Notes: generated from the sequence alone by a model not told the origin. A stretch of 64,000 nucleotides of DNA from Frondihabitans sp. PhB188 (GCF_003752365.1 NZ_RJUO01000003.1:1-64000); one strand, 5' to 3'. Positions 25,046 through 36,167 are shown, numbered from the stretch's first letter. Numbers and translations are program-made.

Positions 25046-25942
25046 TCAGATCGCGAGCTCGCCGGTGAACACCAGCTCGGCGGGGCCGCTCAGCGAGACG
25101 TGCTCGCCGTCTTCGGTCGCGAACATGCGGACGCCGACAGTGCCGCCGGGGACGTCGACGCGCCACTGGTCGGGCGCGCTGTCTCCGGCGTAGTACCGGA
25201 CGGCCAAGGCGGCCGCGGCCGCGCCCGTGCCACACGAGAGGGTCTCGCCTGAGCCGCGCTCGTGGACGCGCATCGAGATGCGGCCGACCCCGTCTGCGAC
25301 GAGCGGCTCGGCCGGGACGACGAACTCGACGTTGGCGCCGGCGGCGGGGACCGGGTCGAGGACGGGGATGACGGTGAGATCGATACCGGCGAGCTCGTCG
25401 GCGGAGGCGAGGGCCACGACGACGTGCGGGTTGCCGACGCTGAGGCCGAGGCCGGGTCGCGCTGCGTGGAGGTCGCGGGCGCGCACCTCGGGGTGGTCGT
25501 CGGAGAGCGACCAGCGGCCCAGGTCGACCTGGAAGCCAGCGCGGTTCAGCTGGACGTCACGGACACCGGCGCGGGTGCCGATCGACAGGGTCTCCCCGGG
25601 CTCGAGCGTCGCCAGACCCTGCTCGAGGAGGTAGGCGGTGAAGACGCGGATGCCGTTGCCGCACATCTCGGCGACGCTGCCGTCGGCGTTGTGGTAATCC
25701 ATGAACCACTCGGCCTCGGGCTCTTCGGCCAACGTGGCCGCCCCCTCGGGGTGGCTGGCGCTGCGGACGGCGCGGATGACTCCGTCGCCGCCGACTCCGA
25801 AGTGACGGTCGGCCAGCGCGCGGATGCGATCGGGCGTCAGGTCGAACGTTCCGTCGGGGTCGGCGAAGAGCACGAAGTCGTTGCCCGTGCCCTGCCCTTT
25901 GGTGAAGCGGACGACGGTGGGGATGGTGGCGGTGGTGGTCAC
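25046..25942 (-). CDS. dapF: Diaminopimelate epimerase
   Basis: DapF turns LL- into meso-diaminopimelate for lysine and peptidoglycan synthesis, without a co-factor, using two cysteines. Both are present: Cys94 in [10 protein letters not shown] and Cys237 in [11 protein letters not shown]. The 298-aa length is normal. The start is GTG at 25942, overlapping the miaA stop as GTGA; a longer reading frame upstream is the miaA shadow. It is the last gene of miaB-miaA-dapF. The 3' side is bordered by the 61-bp repeats. Confidence 0.96.
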   Translation of the reverse strand: MTTTATIPTVVRFTKGQGTGNDFVLFADPDGTFDLTPDRIRALADRHFGVGGDGVIRAVRSASHPEGAATLAEEPEAEWFMDYHNADGSVAEMCGNGIRVFTAYLLEQGLATLEPGETLSIGTRAGVRDVQLNRAGFQVDLGRWSLSDDHPEVRARDLHAARPGLGLSVGNPHVVVALASADELAGIDLTVIPVLDPVPAAGANVEFVVPAEPLVADGVGRISMRVHERGSGETLSCGTGAAAAALAVRYYAGDSAPDQWRVDVPGGTVGVRMFATEDGEHVSLSGPAELVFTGELAI

Positions 25943-26877
25943 CCGGTGAGTGTATCGGCGACCGCTGACACGGCGCTGGCGAGGTCGCCACGGCTCTCGA
26001 CCCAGGTCACGCGCGGGTAGCGCTTGAACCAGCTGACCTGGCGTCGGGCGTAGCGACGGGTCAGCTGCTTGGTGAGGTCGCGAGCCTCGGTCTCGGTCAG
26101 CTCGCCGCGAATCTCGGCGATCGCCTGCGCGTAGCCGATGGCGCGGGAAGCCGTGACGCCCAGCGCGGGGCCCTCGGCCAGCAGTCCCTCCACCTCGGCG
26201 ACAAGGCCCTGCCGCCACATGTCGTCCACGCGACCGTCGAGGCGCTCCACCAGCACGTCGCGGTCGTCGCGGAGCCCGACCAACGCGGCAGGACGCCAGA
26301 GCGGGGCGTCTTCGGGAAGCCCCACGGCGAAGGGCTCGCCCGTGATCTCGCCCACCTCGAGGGCTCGCACGATGCGGCGGGCATTGTGCGGGCCGATGGC
26401 GAGGGCGGCCGCGGGATCACGCCCCTTCAGGAGGTCGTACGCCGCTCGGGTCCCCCGCTCGGCAGCCAGCCGCTCGTAGCGCTCGCGTACGATCGCGTCC
26501 GTGCCCGGGAAGCGGAAGTCGAACACAGCACCCGAGACGTAGAGCCCGGACCCGCCGACGAGGATGGCGACCGCCCCGCGCCCGAGGATCTCGTCGACGA
26601 CGTCGCGCGCCCGCTGCTGGTACCACTCGACGCTCGCCTCGTCCGAGACCTGGAGCTCGTCGAACAGGTGGTGCGGGACTCCGCGGCGCTCTGCCGGCGG
26701 AAGCTTGGCCGTGCCGATGTCCATCCCCTGGTACAGCTGCATCGCGTCGGCGTTGACGACCTCGGCGCTTCGGCCCCTGCGGCCCAGCTCGTCGGCCAGG
26801 TCGAGGGCGAAGGCCGACTTGCCCGTGCCGGTGGCCCCGACCACCACGGCGAGGTCGGGATGCTCGGAGTCCGTCAC
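25939..26877 (-). CDS. miaA: tRNA dimethylallyltransferase
   Basis: MiaA adds a dimethylallyl group to N6 of A37 in tRNAs that read codons starting with U. The 312-aa protein has the P-loop GATGTGKS (14-21), the DSMQ-like loop here written [17 protein letters not shown], and the RRIVRALE and VSWFKRYP tRNA-contact segments. It starts 3 nt after the miaB stop and overlaps dapF by 4 nt. MiaB, encoded just upstream, methylthiolates the product, so the two modification steps are co-transcribed. Confidence 0.96.
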   Translation of the reverse strand: MTDSEHPDLAVVVGATGTGKSAFALDLADELGRRGRSAEVVNADAMQLYQGMDIGTAKLPPAERRGVPHHLFDELQVSDEASVEWYQQRARDVVDEILGRGAVAILVGGSGLYVSGAVFDFRFPGTDAIVRERYERLAAERGTRAAYDLLKGRDPAAALAIGPHNARRIVRALEVGEITGEPFAVGLPEDAPLWRPAALVGLRDDRDVLVERLDGRVDDMWRQGLVAEVEGLLAEGPALGVTASRAIGYAQAIAEIRGELTETEARDLTKQLTRRYARRQVSWFKRYPRVTWVESRGDLASAVSAVADTLTG

Positions 26878-26880
26878 GCC

Positions 26881-28560
26881 CTAGGCGAGGTCGGCCGGGC
26901 GACGCTCGCCGTCGAGTGCGTCGTAGATCGGAGTGGTCACGGCGGCGCCTTCACCGGTGCCGCCCGCTCTCGTCGGGGCCGGGACTCCGACGCGCAGCGT
27001 GGGCAGGCCGAGCGACACACGGGCCGGAGCGCCGGAGGCGGTCGCAGCGCCCGTGGGCGTCGTGATCGCTGGCACACCGCAGGAGGCGGCTTGGGCGGCG
27101 TCCCAGGCGTCGCCCGCGCGGGTCCGGCGCACCTCGTAGATCGAGCCGTCGGGCTGGTCGGCGAGGAGGTAGAACGGCTTCGCCTCGGTGATGCGGACGC
27201 TCACCATGTCGCCGGGACGCGGGACGTCGCCGCCCTCGGGAACCTCGAAGTGCACCAGGCGCGAGTCGGCGGCGCGACCCGAGAGGCGATGCGTCGCCGT
27301 GTCTTTGCGCCCTTCGCCGGTCGCGACGAGCAGTTCGACGAGAGCGCCGACCTGCTTCGCGTTCTCCTCCGCGCTGATCCGGTCTTGCAGGGCGGTGAGC
27401 CGCTCGAAGCGCTCCTGCACGACCTCCTTGGCGATCTGGTCGGGCAGGTCGGCCGCGGGCGTGCCGGGCCGGATCGAGTACTGGAACGTGAACGCCGTGG
27501 CGAACCGCGACTGCTCGACGACGCGGAGGGTCTCTTGGAAGTCCTCCTCCGTCTCGCCGGGGAAGCCGACGATGATGTCGGTGCTGATCGCCGCGTTCGG
27601 GATCTCGGCGCGGACCCGGTCGAGGATGCCGAGGAACTTCTCGCTCCGGTAGCTGCGGCGCATGGCCTTGAGAATCCGGTCGGAGCCCGACTGCAGCGGC
27701 ATGTGCAGCTGCGGCATCACCGAGGGGGTCTCGGCCATGGCGTCGATGACGTCGTCGGTGAAGGCCGCGGGGTGCGGACTGGTGAAGCGGATGCGCTCGA
27801 GGCCGTCGATCTGGCCCGCGGCGCGGAGCAGCTTGGCGAAGGCGCCGCGGTCGCCGAACTCGACGCCGTACGAGTTGACGTTCTGCCCGAGCAGCGTGAC
27901 CTCGACGGCCCCGTCGTCGACGAGGGCCTGGATCTCGGCGAGGATCTCGCCCGGGCGGCGGTCCTTCTCCTTGCCGCGGAGCGACGGGACGATGCAGAAC
28001 GTGCAGGTGTTGTTGCAGCCGACCGAGATCGACACCCAGCCGCTGTAGGTCGAGTCGCGCTTCGTGGGCAACGTCGACGGGAACACGTCGAGCGACTCGA
28101 GGATCTCGAGCTGCGCCTCGTCGTTGTGGCGTGCTCGCTCGAGCAGCGTCGGCAGGGCACCCATGTTGTGAGTGCCGAAGACGACGTCGACCCACGGCGC
28201 CTTGTCGAGGATCACCGACTTGTCTTTCTGGGCGAGGCACCCGCCGACGGCGATCTGCATGCCCTCGTGAGTCCGCTTCGTCTTCGCCAGGTGGCCGAGC
28301 GTGCCGTAGAGCTTGTTGTCGGCGTTCTCCCGGACTGCGCACGTGTTGATGACGACGATGTCGGCCTCGGCTCCGTCGGCCGGAACGTAGCCGGCGGCCT
28401 CGAGCGAGCCGCTCAGGCGCTCCGAGTCGTGCACGTTCATCTGGCACCCGAAGGTGCGCACCTCGTAGGTGCGGGGCGAGGGGCTCGCCGCTGCCCCGGT
28501 GGTGGTGGCTGCTGCTGCAGCGCTGGCCGCTGCGGCGCTGGCTTCGAGGACCGTCGACAT
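26881..28560 (-). CDS. miaB: tRNA-2-methylthio-N6-dimethylallyladenosine synthase
   Basis: MiaB is a radical SAM enzyme that adds the 2-methylthio group at A37. The 559-aa protein has the UPF0004 cluster cysteines (Cys39, Cys74, Cys108), the radical SAM cysteines CNNTCTFC (182, 186, 189) and a TRAM domain (about 410-475). It starts with a 25-residue Ala/Ser/Thr-rich leader and ends with an unusual tail of about 85 residues, rich in Ala, Thr, Gly and Pro, beyond TRAM. ATG at 28560 is 8 nt after TACACT (28569-28574). Longer upstream reading lacks similarity. Confidence 0.95.
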   Translation of the reverse strand: MSTVLEASAAAASAAAAATTTGAAASPSPRTYEVRTFGCQMNVHDSERLSGSLEAAGYVPADGAEADIVVINTCAVRENADNKLYGTLGHLAKTKRTHEGMQIAVGGCLAQKDKSVILDKAPWVDVVFGTHNMGALPTLLERARHNDEAQLEILESLDVFPSTLPTKRDSTYSGWVSISVGCNNTCTFCIVPSLRGKEKDRRPGEILAEIQALVDDGAVEVTLLGQNVNSYGVEFGDRGAFAKLLRAAGQIDGLERIRFTSPHPAAFTDDVIDAMAETPSVMPQLHMPLQSGSDRILKAMRRSYRSEKFLGILDRVRAEIPNAAISTDIIVGFPGETEEDFQETLRVVEQSRFATAFTFQYSIRPGTPAADLPDQIAKEVVQERFERLTALQDRISAEENAKQVGALVELLVATGEGRKDTATHRLSGRAADSRLVHFEVPEGGDVPRPGDMVSVRITEAKPFYLLADQPDGSIYEVRRTRAGDAWDAAQAASCGVPAITTPTGAATASGAPARVSLGLPTLRVGVPAPTRAGGTGEGAAVTTPIYDALDGERRPADLA

Positions 28561-28737
28561 AGTCCCCCAGTGTAATTCGGGATTCGCAGGCCGAGCACCG
28601 GTCGCCTCGTGGGGCCTACGCCGCACGGCCCGGCCGTGGCGCTCCCGCGTCGCCTCCGGCCGTGCCACTGAGCGCCGTCGCGCCGCGCACGACCGCCGGC
28701 GCACGCTCCGCACCGCCGGCCCCGCCCCCGCCAGGGG

Positions 28738-29685
28738 CTACTCGAAGCGGACGCCGCCCCGTGACGAGCCGCCGCGTGGCAGCGCCTTCTCGACCGCACG
28801 GCGGATGACCTCGGAGCGGTAGCCGCGTCGCATCAGGTAGCCGTTGAGACGGCGCTCGGCGGTCGCCTGGTCGAGCCCGCGGAGCTGCCCGGCGCGCTTG
28901 CGCGCCCACTCGTCAGCCCGCGACTGCTCTTCGTCGTCATCGATCTCGTCGACCGCGGCTTCGATGGCCTCCTGTGCGAGGCCCCGCTGACGCAGCTCGG
29001 CGGTGATGGCGCCCTTGCCGAGGCCCTTGCGGTCTTGCTTGGTGCGGACCAGGTTCTCGGCGAGCTCGGCGTCGTTCAGGAGACCGACTCCTTCGAGCCG
29101 TGCGATCTCCTCCTCCACGACCTCGTCGGGGAGGTCGCGGGATCGGAGGGTCTTCGCCATCTCGGACGAGGAGACCCCGCGGCGCGACAGCGCGTGCATG
29201 CTGACGTTCTCGGCTCGGGCACGCGCGGCGTCGAGAGTCTCAGCGGGCTCGTCGTCTGACTCGACGGCGTCGATCTCGGCGACGTCGATCTCGGCGGCGT
29301 CGATCACGTCGGGGAACTCCGCGCCGGATCGGATGGGGTCGGACTGTGCGCGACCGGGGACGGCCCCGCCTTCGCGGCGCCCCACGGGGAGCGACGTCAC
29401 GGCCGACAGGCGCTCGCGCGCCTCGGACTTCGCGGCGAACGCCTCGTAGGTCGGGAGGGGCCGGGCCAGCCCCGCGGCGTCGAGATCGGATTCGGCCGCG
29501 CGGGATCCTGCGCCCGAAACCGAGTCGAGGTCGTCGGGCGTCTCGTCAGCGTCAGCCGGCGTCTCGTCGGCGTCAGCCAGCGTCTCGTCGGCGTCAGCCA
29601 GCGTCTCATCGGCGCCTGGGGCGGCATCGTCGGCCCACACGGAATCCGCCCTGGCCCACGGGGAGCCTGCCGAGCCTTCCGGCAC
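28738..29685 (-). CDS. recX: RecX regulator of RecA, start uncertain
   Basis: RecX binds RecA filaments and modulates them. The C-terminal 160 residues form the RecX three-helix repeats: ENVSMHALSRRGVSSSEMAK, VEEEIARLEGVGLLNDAELAENLV and YLMRRGYRSEVIRRAV. Before them lies a long acidic, low-complexity N-terminus with an A-D-A-D-E-T-[LP] tandem repeat. The first standard start is GTG at 29685 (315 aa). The frame stays open upstream to the recA stop and encodes DDLAPVTPLFGGG, which looks like real protein, but only an ATC at 29802 could start it. It follows recA. Confidence 0.85.
   Translation of the reverse strand: MPEGSAGSPWARADSVWADDAAPGADETLADADETLADADETPADADETPDDLDSVSGAGSRAAESDLDAAGLARPLPTYEAFAAKSEARERLSAVTSLPVGRREGGAVPGRAQSDPIRSGAEFPDVIDAAEIDVAEIDAVESDDEPAETLDAARARAENVSMHALSRRGVSSSEMAKTLRSRDLPDEVVEEEIARLEGVGLLNDAELAENLVRTKQDRKGLGKGAITAELRQRGLAQEAIEAAVDEIDDDEEQSRADEWARKRAGQLRGLDQATAERRLNGYLMRRGYRSEVIRRAVEKALPRGGSSRGGVRFE
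29540..29613. repeat. 21-bp in-frame tandem repeat within recX
   Basis: Units of 21 bp begin at 29540, 29561, 29582 and, partly, 29603; the second and third are identical. They encode repeated Ala-Asp-Ala-Asp-Glu-Thr-Leu/Pro heptapeptides in the disordered N-terminal part of RecX. The unit keeps the frame, so copy number can vary without a frameshift. Confidence 0.75.
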
Positions 29686-29804
29686 ACCGGCGGCGCCATC
29701 GCGAGGACCAGCCTCGCCGGCGGGGCCGCGCTTCGAAGCACGGCCCCCGCCGAAGAGCGGCGTGACGGGAGCGAGGTCGTCGCCCCCGGTGGAGTCGGCG
29801 ATGA

Positions 29805-30914
<1,110 letters not shown>

Positions 30915-31173
30915 GATGTCTCCTTCTCGGTCGTCGCGCGGACGGCCGGGGTCGTCGCCGTCGAGCGATGCTCGTCGACGTCAGTCGGTGCGCCTATAGG
31001 CTGTCGCGTCTGCCCGGGCCGGTGGTGCAAGGCCAGGAGGTGTTCGACAAGGCTCAGGGGAAGCGCTGTTGCCGAGAACGTTACGGAGAGCCACCGACAC
31101 TCGAAGCGCCGCTCAGCCATCTGTGGAGAACCCGGCACCGGAGCGCCCCTGTGGAGGAGAGGCTAGCACCCGA

Positions 31174-31189
31174 CCGAACACATGTTCGA
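31174..31189 (-). promoter_or_regulatory. LexA (SOS) box upstream of recA
   Basis: Minus strand TCGAACATGTGTTCGG matches the consensus TCGAAC-N4-GTTCGA at 11 of 12 fixed positions. A possible -10 (TAGCCT, 31160-31165) follows. The leader to the recA ATG would be about 240 nt. In the 445-bp gap only this site and the inverted repeat at 31220-31291 are recognised. Confidence 0.8.
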
Positions 31190-31219
31190 GTGAGCGGCGC
31201 GGCGTGTCGACCTCTGAAA

Positions 31220-31291
31220 TTCAAGGAGATTTTGGCCAAGTAGGGCCAACCCGCGGCCATCGCAGGCCACGCCGGCGAAAATCTCCTTGAA
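31220..31291. repeat. Large inverted repeat upstream of recA
   Basis: TTCAAGGAGATTTT (31220-31233) returns as its exact reverse complement at 31278-31291. The 44-nt loop contains five GGCC words. The A/T-rich arms are unlike their GC-rich surroundings. Each arm contains AAGGAGAT, a Shine-Dalgarno-like word, on one strand or the other. Confidence 0.6.
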
Positions 31292-31359
31292 ATTTTGGGA
31301 CGCGGGCGGGCAGGATGCCAGGCGGGGCCGGCAGGAGGGCGGAGCGCCGGCGGCGCGGA

Positions 31360-31584
31360 CTACGGGCGCGGCTTGGGCAGCCCGACGCCGTAGCGGCGGG
31401 ACTCGGGCACGTTCTCGACCTCGCACAGGGCCAGCCACACGTCGCGCGGGTCGTCGCCCCGACCGATCGCCTCGTCGGCCGACACGCTGCCGAGCGCCGC
31501 CAGCACGACGTCGCGCGTCACGACCCGGCCGTACCCTTCGCCGAACTCGTCGACGACCGCTCGGGCGAACTCACTCTTGCGCAC
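31360..31584 (-). CDS. DUF3046 family protein
   Basis: A 74-aa protein of the DUF3046 family, which sits next to recA in many actinobacteria. The conserved parts are RKSEFARAVVDEFGEGYGRVV at the start, DVVLAALGSVSADEAIGRGDDPRDVWLALCE in the middle and the basic C-terminus. No membrane segment, signal or catalytic motif is seen. GTG at 31584 is exactly 6 nt after TACTCT and lacks a Shine-Dalgarno, so it appears leaderless. Function is unknown; its gene lies between the clgR-like regulator and recA, outside the SOS box. Confidence 0.85.
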   Translation of the reverse strand: MRKSEFARAVVDEFGEGYGRVVTRDVVLAALGSVSADEAIGRGDDPRDVWLALCEVENVPESRRYGVGLPKPRP

Positions 31585-31590
31585 CCGTCG

Positions 31591-31596
31591 AGAGTA
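31591..31596 (-). promoter_or_regulatory. -10 element of the DUF3046 gene (leaderless)
   Basis: TACTCT on the minus strand, then CGACGG, then the GTG start. Confidence 0.6.
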
Positions 31597-31622
31597 CCCG
31601 CCGGGCGGCCCACCCCCGGACG

Positions 31623-31658
31623 CACGAACGCCCCGGCCGACAGGCCGGGGCGTTCGTG
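31623..31658 (-). terminator. Strong terminator hairpin after the clgR-like gene
   Basis: A perfect 16-bp stem, CACGAACGCCCCGGCC (31623-31638) pairing with 31643-31658, closes on a GACA loop. It starts 17 nt after the regulator's stop on the minus strand. The T-tract is missing, as is common in GC-rich actinobacteria. Confidence 0.75.
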
Positions 31659-31674
31659 TGACTCGCGGAGAGCT

Positions 31675-31983
31675 CTAGCGGACCGCGAGATCGGCGTCGA
31701 ACTCGGCGACGAGGTCGTCGGGGAGCGTGTCGGGAACGGGGCTGAGCCCCTCGAGGACCGCCATGCGGTCACCGACCTCACGCATGATCGTGGAGATGGG
31801 CGTCTCGAGAGCATCCGCTACCGAGGCGAGGATCTCAGAGCTGGCCTCTTTCTGGCCACGCTCGACCTCACTTAGGTAACCGAGCGCGACACTGGCCTTG
31901 GATGCGACCTGACGAAGCGTGCGGCCCTTTTGCAGGCGGAAGTCACGAAGGACGTCACCGATTTCTTGACGTACGAGAACCAT
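31675..31983 (-). CDS. ClgR-like helix-turn-helix regulator
   Basis: This 102-aa XRE-family DNA-binding protein has the helix-turn-helix at about residues 10-62: IGDVLRDFRLQKGRTLRQVA, SVALGYLSEVERGQKEASSEIL. The same small regulator stands beside cinA, pgsA and recA in Corynebacterium and relatives, where ClgR activates clp protease and repair genes. The short C-terminus (about 35 acidic residues) is variable. I chose ATG at 31983, 4 nt after AGGAGGG; the upstream in-frame start would bury this site. A near-palindrome, ACCTACCCACCTGGT (about 32019-32033), upstream could be its own operator. The identification as ClgR is by context and domain. Confidence 0.8.
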   Translation of the reverse strand: MVLVRQEIGDVLRDFRLQKGRTLRQVASKASVALGYLSEVERGQKEASSEILASVADALETPISTIMREVGDRMAVLEGLSPVPDTLPDDLVAEFDADLAVR

Positions 31984-32105
31984 AGGACCCTCCTCCTGAG
32001 GACGACCCACCGTGATCGGAGTACCAGGTGGGTAGGTGCAACTGTAATCAGCAATGTCTGGATGTGCCGTGCGACCTGAGAGATGTAACAGGACTGAAAC
32101 CCGCG

Positions 32106-32597
32106 CTATTCCCTGAACCGCTCGACCACCCGCTGAAGTGCTGCAAGTGATTCGGCGACTGTAGCCGATCGGATTGCCTGGCGGTCACCCTCCAGTGCGA
32201 GGGGTACCACTTCGACATGATTCTCCCAGGCGATACCCACGTAGATGGTGCCGACGGGCTGGCCGTCCTGGGGGTCGGGGCCGGCGACACCTGTCGTCGC
32301 GATTCCGAACGTGGGCCGGGCGTGGGCGATGGTGAGGCGTTCTCGGACACCCGTCGCCATGGCCGCCGCGACGTCGGGGTGGACCGCGCCGTGCTCGGCG
32401 AGGAGAGCCGCGGGCACCCCGAGGAGCGAGTGCTTGACCTCGGTCTGGTAGGCCACCACTCCCCCGGCGACGACGCTGGAGGCGCCCGGCACGGAGACGA
32501 GCTCGGCGACGAGCAGGCCCCCGGTGAGCGACTCGGCGACGGCGACGGTGAGTTCCTGCGCCCGAAGGGACGCCATGAGGTCGACGACGAGCGTCAC
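32106..32597 (-). CDS. cinA: CinA C-terminal domain protein (nicotinamide-nucleotide amidase)
   Basis: A 163-aa stand-alone CinA C-terminal domain, expected to remove ammonia from nicotinamide mononucleotide (PncC activity). Signs: VAVAESLTGGLLVAEL (about 18-33, with the catalytic serine/threonine), GGVVAYQTEVKHSLLGV and the ATTGVAGPDPQDGQPVGTIYVG block. The N-terminal molybdopterin-like domain of full CinA is missing. In Streptococcus cinA is tied to competence, here it is in the pgsA-clgR order common to actinobacteria. GTG at 32597 overlaps the pgsA stop as GTGA. A GCAGGAACT word lies at 32551-32559. Confidence 0.9.
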   Translation of the reverse strand: MTLVVDLMASLRAQELTVAVAESLTGGLLVAELVSVPGASSVVAGGVVAYQTEVKHSLLGVPAALLAEHGAVHPDVAAAMATGVRERLTIAHARPTFGIATTGVAGPDPQDGQPVGTIYVGIAWENHVEVVPLALEGDRQAIRSATVAESLAALQRVVERFRE

Positions 32598-33250
32598 GCT
32601 GCGCCGTCCGTGGGGGTGCGCGATCGCGAGTGCTGCAGCGCGACCCGCATGTAGTCGAGCCCCGACAGCACGGTGGCGAGGAAGGCGGCCGACATGAGCA
32701 CGATGTTGACCCAGTTGAACCAGTCGCCCAGCCAGGTGGTGAACGGGAAGAGGGCGAGCGTCAGGGCCACGCCCTGCAGCAGCGTCTTGAGCTTGCCGCC
32801 GCGCGAGGCGGGGATGACGCGGTCGCTGAGCGCGACGAAGCGGTAGACCGTGATGCCGATCTCGCGCACGAGGATGACGATGGTCACCCACCAGGGCAGC
32901 TCGCCCAGCACCGACAGCACGATGAACGCGCCGCCGGTCAGCACCTTGTCAGCCAGCGGGTCGACGATCTTGCCGAAGTCGGACACGAGGTTCTGCCGAC
33001 GCGCGAGGAACCCGTCGAGGCTGTCGGTCAGGATCGCCACCACGAAGATGACCGCGGCCCACACCCGCAGAGCCCCCATGCTGCCGTCGTCGACCACCAG
33101 CAGGACGAAGAAGAGCGGCGCCATCAGGATCCGCACCACCGTGATGATGTTCGCGATGTTGGCGGTCGAGGCCGGTCCGTCGCCGCGGCTGACGATCCTC
33201 CCCGTCAGGGGGAAGGTCTTCGCGCGGGGGGACGCAGGTTCGTGGCTCAT
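32594..33250 (-). CDS. pgsA: CDP-diacylglycerol-glycerol-3-phosphate 3-phosphatidyltransferase
   Basis: PgsA makes phosphatidylglycerol phosphate, the precursor of acidic membrane lipids. The 218-aa integral membrane protein has the CDP-alcohol phosphotransferase signature DGFLARRQNLVSDFGKIVD (D-G-x2-A-R-x8-G-x3-D-x3-D, about 86-108) between membrane spans, with about five spans in all. The first 35 residues are polar. ATG at 33250 is 4 nt after the ftsK stop. Other CDP-alcohol transferases share the motif, so the exact product is inferred from its ftsK/cinA context. Confidence 0.9.
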   Translation of the reverse strand: MSHEPASPRAKTFPLTGRIVSRGDGPASTANIANIITVVRILMAPLFFVLLVVDDGSMGALRVWAAVIFVVAILTDSLDGFLARRQNLVSDFGKIVDPLADKVLTGGAFIVLSVLGELPWWVTIVILVREIGITVYRFVALSDRVIPASRGGKLKTLLQGVALTLALFPFTTWLGDWFNWVNIVLMSAAFLATVLSGLDYMRVALQHSRSRTPTDGAA

Positions 33251-33254
33251 GGGA

Positions 33255-36155
33255 TCAGTCTCGTCCTGTCAGACCCCAGGCGTCCTCCGAATCGTCGGCG
33301 TCGACCTCTCGGTACCCCGAGGTCATGTCGCCGACCGGGTCGGCGGAGTACCGGTCGTCGGACGGCGCCGAGGGCGCGGTGCTGCGCTCAGGAACTCGCG
33401 CCCCCGACCCCGCGCCGGGATCCTCCCCGCCGCGGATCTTCGCCAGCACGCCCGGGAGCTGCTCCACGGTCACCAGGACGTCGCGCGCCTTCGACCCCTC
33501 GGAGGGCCCCACGATGTCGCGCGACTCCATGAGGTCCATGAGCCTGCCGGCTTTGGCGAAGCCGACGCGCAGCTTGCGCTGGAGCATCGACGTCGAGCCG
33601 AACTGGGTCGACACGACGAGCTCGGCGGCGGCGAGCAGGAGCTCGAGGTCGTCGCCGATGTCGCCGTCGATCTCTTTCTTCTCGACGACCTGGGCCACGT
33701 CGTTGCGGTACTCGGGGCGGGCCTGGCGGGTCACGTGCTGGACGACGTCGTTGACCTCGCTCTCCTGCACCCACGCGCCCTGGACGCGCATGGCCTTGGA
33801 CGCCCCCATGGGAAGGAAGAGCGCGTCGCCCTGGCCGATGAGCTTGTCGGCGCCCGGCTGGTCGAGGATGACCCGCGAGTCGGTCACGCTGGTCACGGCG
33901 AAGGCGAGGCGCGACGGCACGTTGGCCTTGATGAGGCCGGTGACCACGTCGACGGACGGACGCTGCGTCGCGAGCACGAGGTGGATGCCCGAGGCGCGGG
34001 CCAGCTGCGTGATGCGGACGATGGAGTCCTCGACGTCGCGCGGGGCGACCATCATCAGGTCGGCGAGCTCGTCGACCACGACGAGGAGGTACGGGTACGG
34101 CTTGAGCGAGCGCTCGCTCCCCTGCGGCAGCACGATCTCGTTGTTGACGACGGCCTTGTTGAAGTCGTCGATGTGGCGGAAGCCGAACGACGCGAGGTCG
34201 TCGTACCGCATGTCCATCTCCTTGACGACCCACTGGAGCGCCTCGGCCGCCTTCTTGGCGTTGGTGATGATGGGCGTGATCAGGTGCGGCACGCCGGCGT
34301 AGATCGAGAGCTCGACGCGCTTCGGGTCGATGAGGACCATCCGCACCTCGCTCGGCTTGGCGCGCATCAGCAGCGACGTGATCATCGAGTTGACGAAGCT
34401 CGACTTGCCGGAGCCGGTGGAGCCGGCGACCAGGAGGTGGGGCATCTTCGCGAGGTTGGCGACGACGAAGCCTCCCTCGACGTCCTTGCCCACTCCGATG
34501 GTCATCGGGTGCGCGCTCTTGGTCGCGGCCGACGAGCGGAGCACGTCGCCGAGCGACACGATCTCGCGGTCGGTGTTCGGGATCTCGACGCCGATGGCGC
34601 TCTTGCCGGGGATCGGCGAGAGGATGCGGACCTCGTTCGACGCGACCGCGTACGAGAGGTTCTTCGCCAGGGCGGTGACCTTCTCGACCTTCACGCCCGG
34701 GCCGAGCTCGATCTCGTAGCGGGTGACCGTCGGTCCGCGGCTGAAGCCGATGACGCGGGCGTCGACGTTGAACTGCGTCAGCACCTCGGTGATGGCCGCG
34801 ACGATCGTGTCGTTCGCCTCGCTTCGGGTCTTGGCCGGGTCGCCCGGGCTGAGGGTCGAGACCGCGGGCAGGCGGTAGGGCGCCTCGTCGTCGTCGGTGT
34901 CGGCGATCTCGAAGCTCGGACGCTCGTCGGCGGGGTCGGGCTCGAAGAACTCGGCCGCGGCGTCCGAGGGGCCGAGTGCGGCCGCGGCGGGCACGACGAC
35001 GGGTGCCGGTGCGGCGACCGGCGGGGTCGGGATGGCGGCGGCGCTCGTTCCTGCGCCCGGTGCGACAGCGGGAGCCCCGGACAGGCCGAGCGCGCTCTCG
35101 GCGGCTGCGGCCTCGGCGAAGCCCAACCCGGAGAGGACGTCGGTCGGGAAGTCGTCTTCGGTCTTCGGGCCCTCGATGATGTCGGTGAACGAGTTCGCCT
35201 CCTCGCGCGCCTTGCGGCCTCGGCTCTTGCGCGCGACGGGGCCGGTCTCGGCGACCACCGGGGAGTCGTAGGCGGGGTCTTCCTCGCGGCCGCTCTTGTT
35301 GCGGCGCCACCAGGGGAGCTCGGCGGCCTCGTCGTCTCCGTCGACGGCGTCTTCGATCGCGGTCGACGAGAGGGCCTTCGACGATCCCGCCTTCGCTCCC
35401 TCGGCACCGGGCTCGGACGGACCGGGGGCGCCGAAGAGATAGGCGTAGAGCTCGTGCAGGCGTCGGCCGATGTGGTTCGGCGGCGTCTTCGTGATGATGA
35501 GCAGCGAGAGCGCCAGCACGATGGAGACCACCGGCACGGCCACCCAGACGGTCAGGAGGTTGACCATCCACGAGGCGACCACCCAGCCGAGTATCCCGCC
35601 GCCGGAGGCCAGGCCGGCCATGCCGCCGGACGCCTCGGGCCGCCCGCCGTAGATGTGGCAGAGCCCGGAGATCGAGACGACCATGAGGCCCAGGCCGATG
35701 CCGATGCGCGTGTTGTCGTGGACCGACGCCGGGTGCCGGAACAGCCAGCCCGCGAACACGACCATGATCACGGGCAGGGCGTAGGCGACCCGCCCGAACA
35801 GCCCGCCGAACGTGTAGTGGTCGAGGGCGATGGCCGCGGCGTTGCCGGGGTTGAGCCATTCCACGATCGCTCCGGCCACCGCCAGGAGCACGAGGAAGAA
35901 CGGCACCCCGTCACGACGCTCCGCAGGATCGAGCGACTCGCGGCCGAGCACGCGGAATCCGGCGCCGACCACGTGGGCGAGCCCGAGCCAGGCGCGTGTT
36001 CCGATTCCGGGGCCGTGATCGATGACGACCGGGGCCTTGGCGGCAGGGAGCTTCTTGGTCGGTGCGGCTCCGCCCCGCGGGCCGGAGCCCCCGGCGCGCG
36101 AGGGTGCGCGATTGGAAGTGCGCGCGCGCGGCGAAGGTTTCGTGCTCGTAGCCAT
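33255..36155 (-). CDS. ftsK: DNA translocase FtsK/SpoIIIE
   Basis: FtsK pumps chromosomal DNA through the closing septum. The 966-aa protein has four membrane spans in the first 240 residues, a linker rich in Ala, Pro and acidic residues (about 250-420), and a RecA-like motor: Walker [10 protein letters not shown] (about 578) and Walker [14 protein letters not shown] (about 695). The gamma domain ([20 protein letters not shown]), which reads polar DNA sequences, is at the C-terminus, followed by a 60-residue acidic tail. ATG at 36155 is exactly 6 nt after TACGTT, with no Shine-Dalgarno. It precedes pgsA and cinA. Confidence 0.97.
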   Translation of the reverse strand: MATSTKPSPRARTSNRAPSRAGGSGPRGGAAPTKKLPAAKAPVVIDHGPGIGTRAWLGLAHVVGAGFRVLGRESLDPAERRDGVPFFLVLLAVAGAIVEWLNPGNAAAIALDHYTFGGLFGRVAYALPVIMVVFAGWLFRHPASVHDNTRIGIGLGLMVVSISGLCHIYGGRPEASGGMAGLASGGGILGWVVASWMVNLLTVWVAVPVVSIVLALSLLIITKTPPNHIGRRLHELYAYLFGAPGPSEPGAEGAKAGSSKALSSTAIEDAVDGDDEAAELPWWRRNKSGREEDPAYDSPVVAETGPVARKSRGRKAREEANSFTDIIEGPKTEDDFPTDVLSGLGFAEAAAAESALGLSGAPAVAPGAGTSAAAIPTPPVAAPAPVVVPAAAALGPSDAAAEFFEPDPADERPSFEIADTDDDEAPYRLPAVSTLSPGDPAKTRSEANDTIVAAITEVLTQFNVDARVIGFSRGPTVTRYEIELGPGVKVEKVTALAKNLSYAVASNEVRILSPIPGKSAIGVEIPNTDREIVSLGDVLRSSAATKSAHPMTIGVGKDVEGGFVVANLAKMPHLLVAGSTGSGKSSFVNSMITSLLMRAKPSEVRMVLIDPKRVELSIYAGVPHLITPIITNAKKAAEALQWVVKEMDMRYDDLASFGFRHIDDFNKAVVNNEIVLPQGSERSLKPYPYLLVVVDELADLMMVAPRDVEDSIVRITQLARASGIHLVLATQRPSVDVVTGLIKANVPSRLAFAVTSVTDSRVILDQPGADKLIGQGDALFLPMGASKAMRVQGAWVQESEVNDVVQHVTRQARPEYRNDVAQVVEKKEIDGDIGDDLELLLAAAELVVSTQFGSTSMLQRKLRVGFAKAGRLMDLMESRDIVGPSEGSKARDVLVTVEQLPGVLAKIRGGEDPGAGSGARVPERSTAPSAPSDDRYSADPVGDMTSGYREVDADDSEDAWGLTGRD

Positions 36156-36161
36156 GCGGCA

Positions 36162-36167
36162 AACGTA
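36162..36167 (-). promoter_or_regulatory. -10 element of ftsK (leaderless)
   Basis: TACGTT on the minus strand, then TGCCGC, then the ftsK ATG. Confidence 0.6.
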
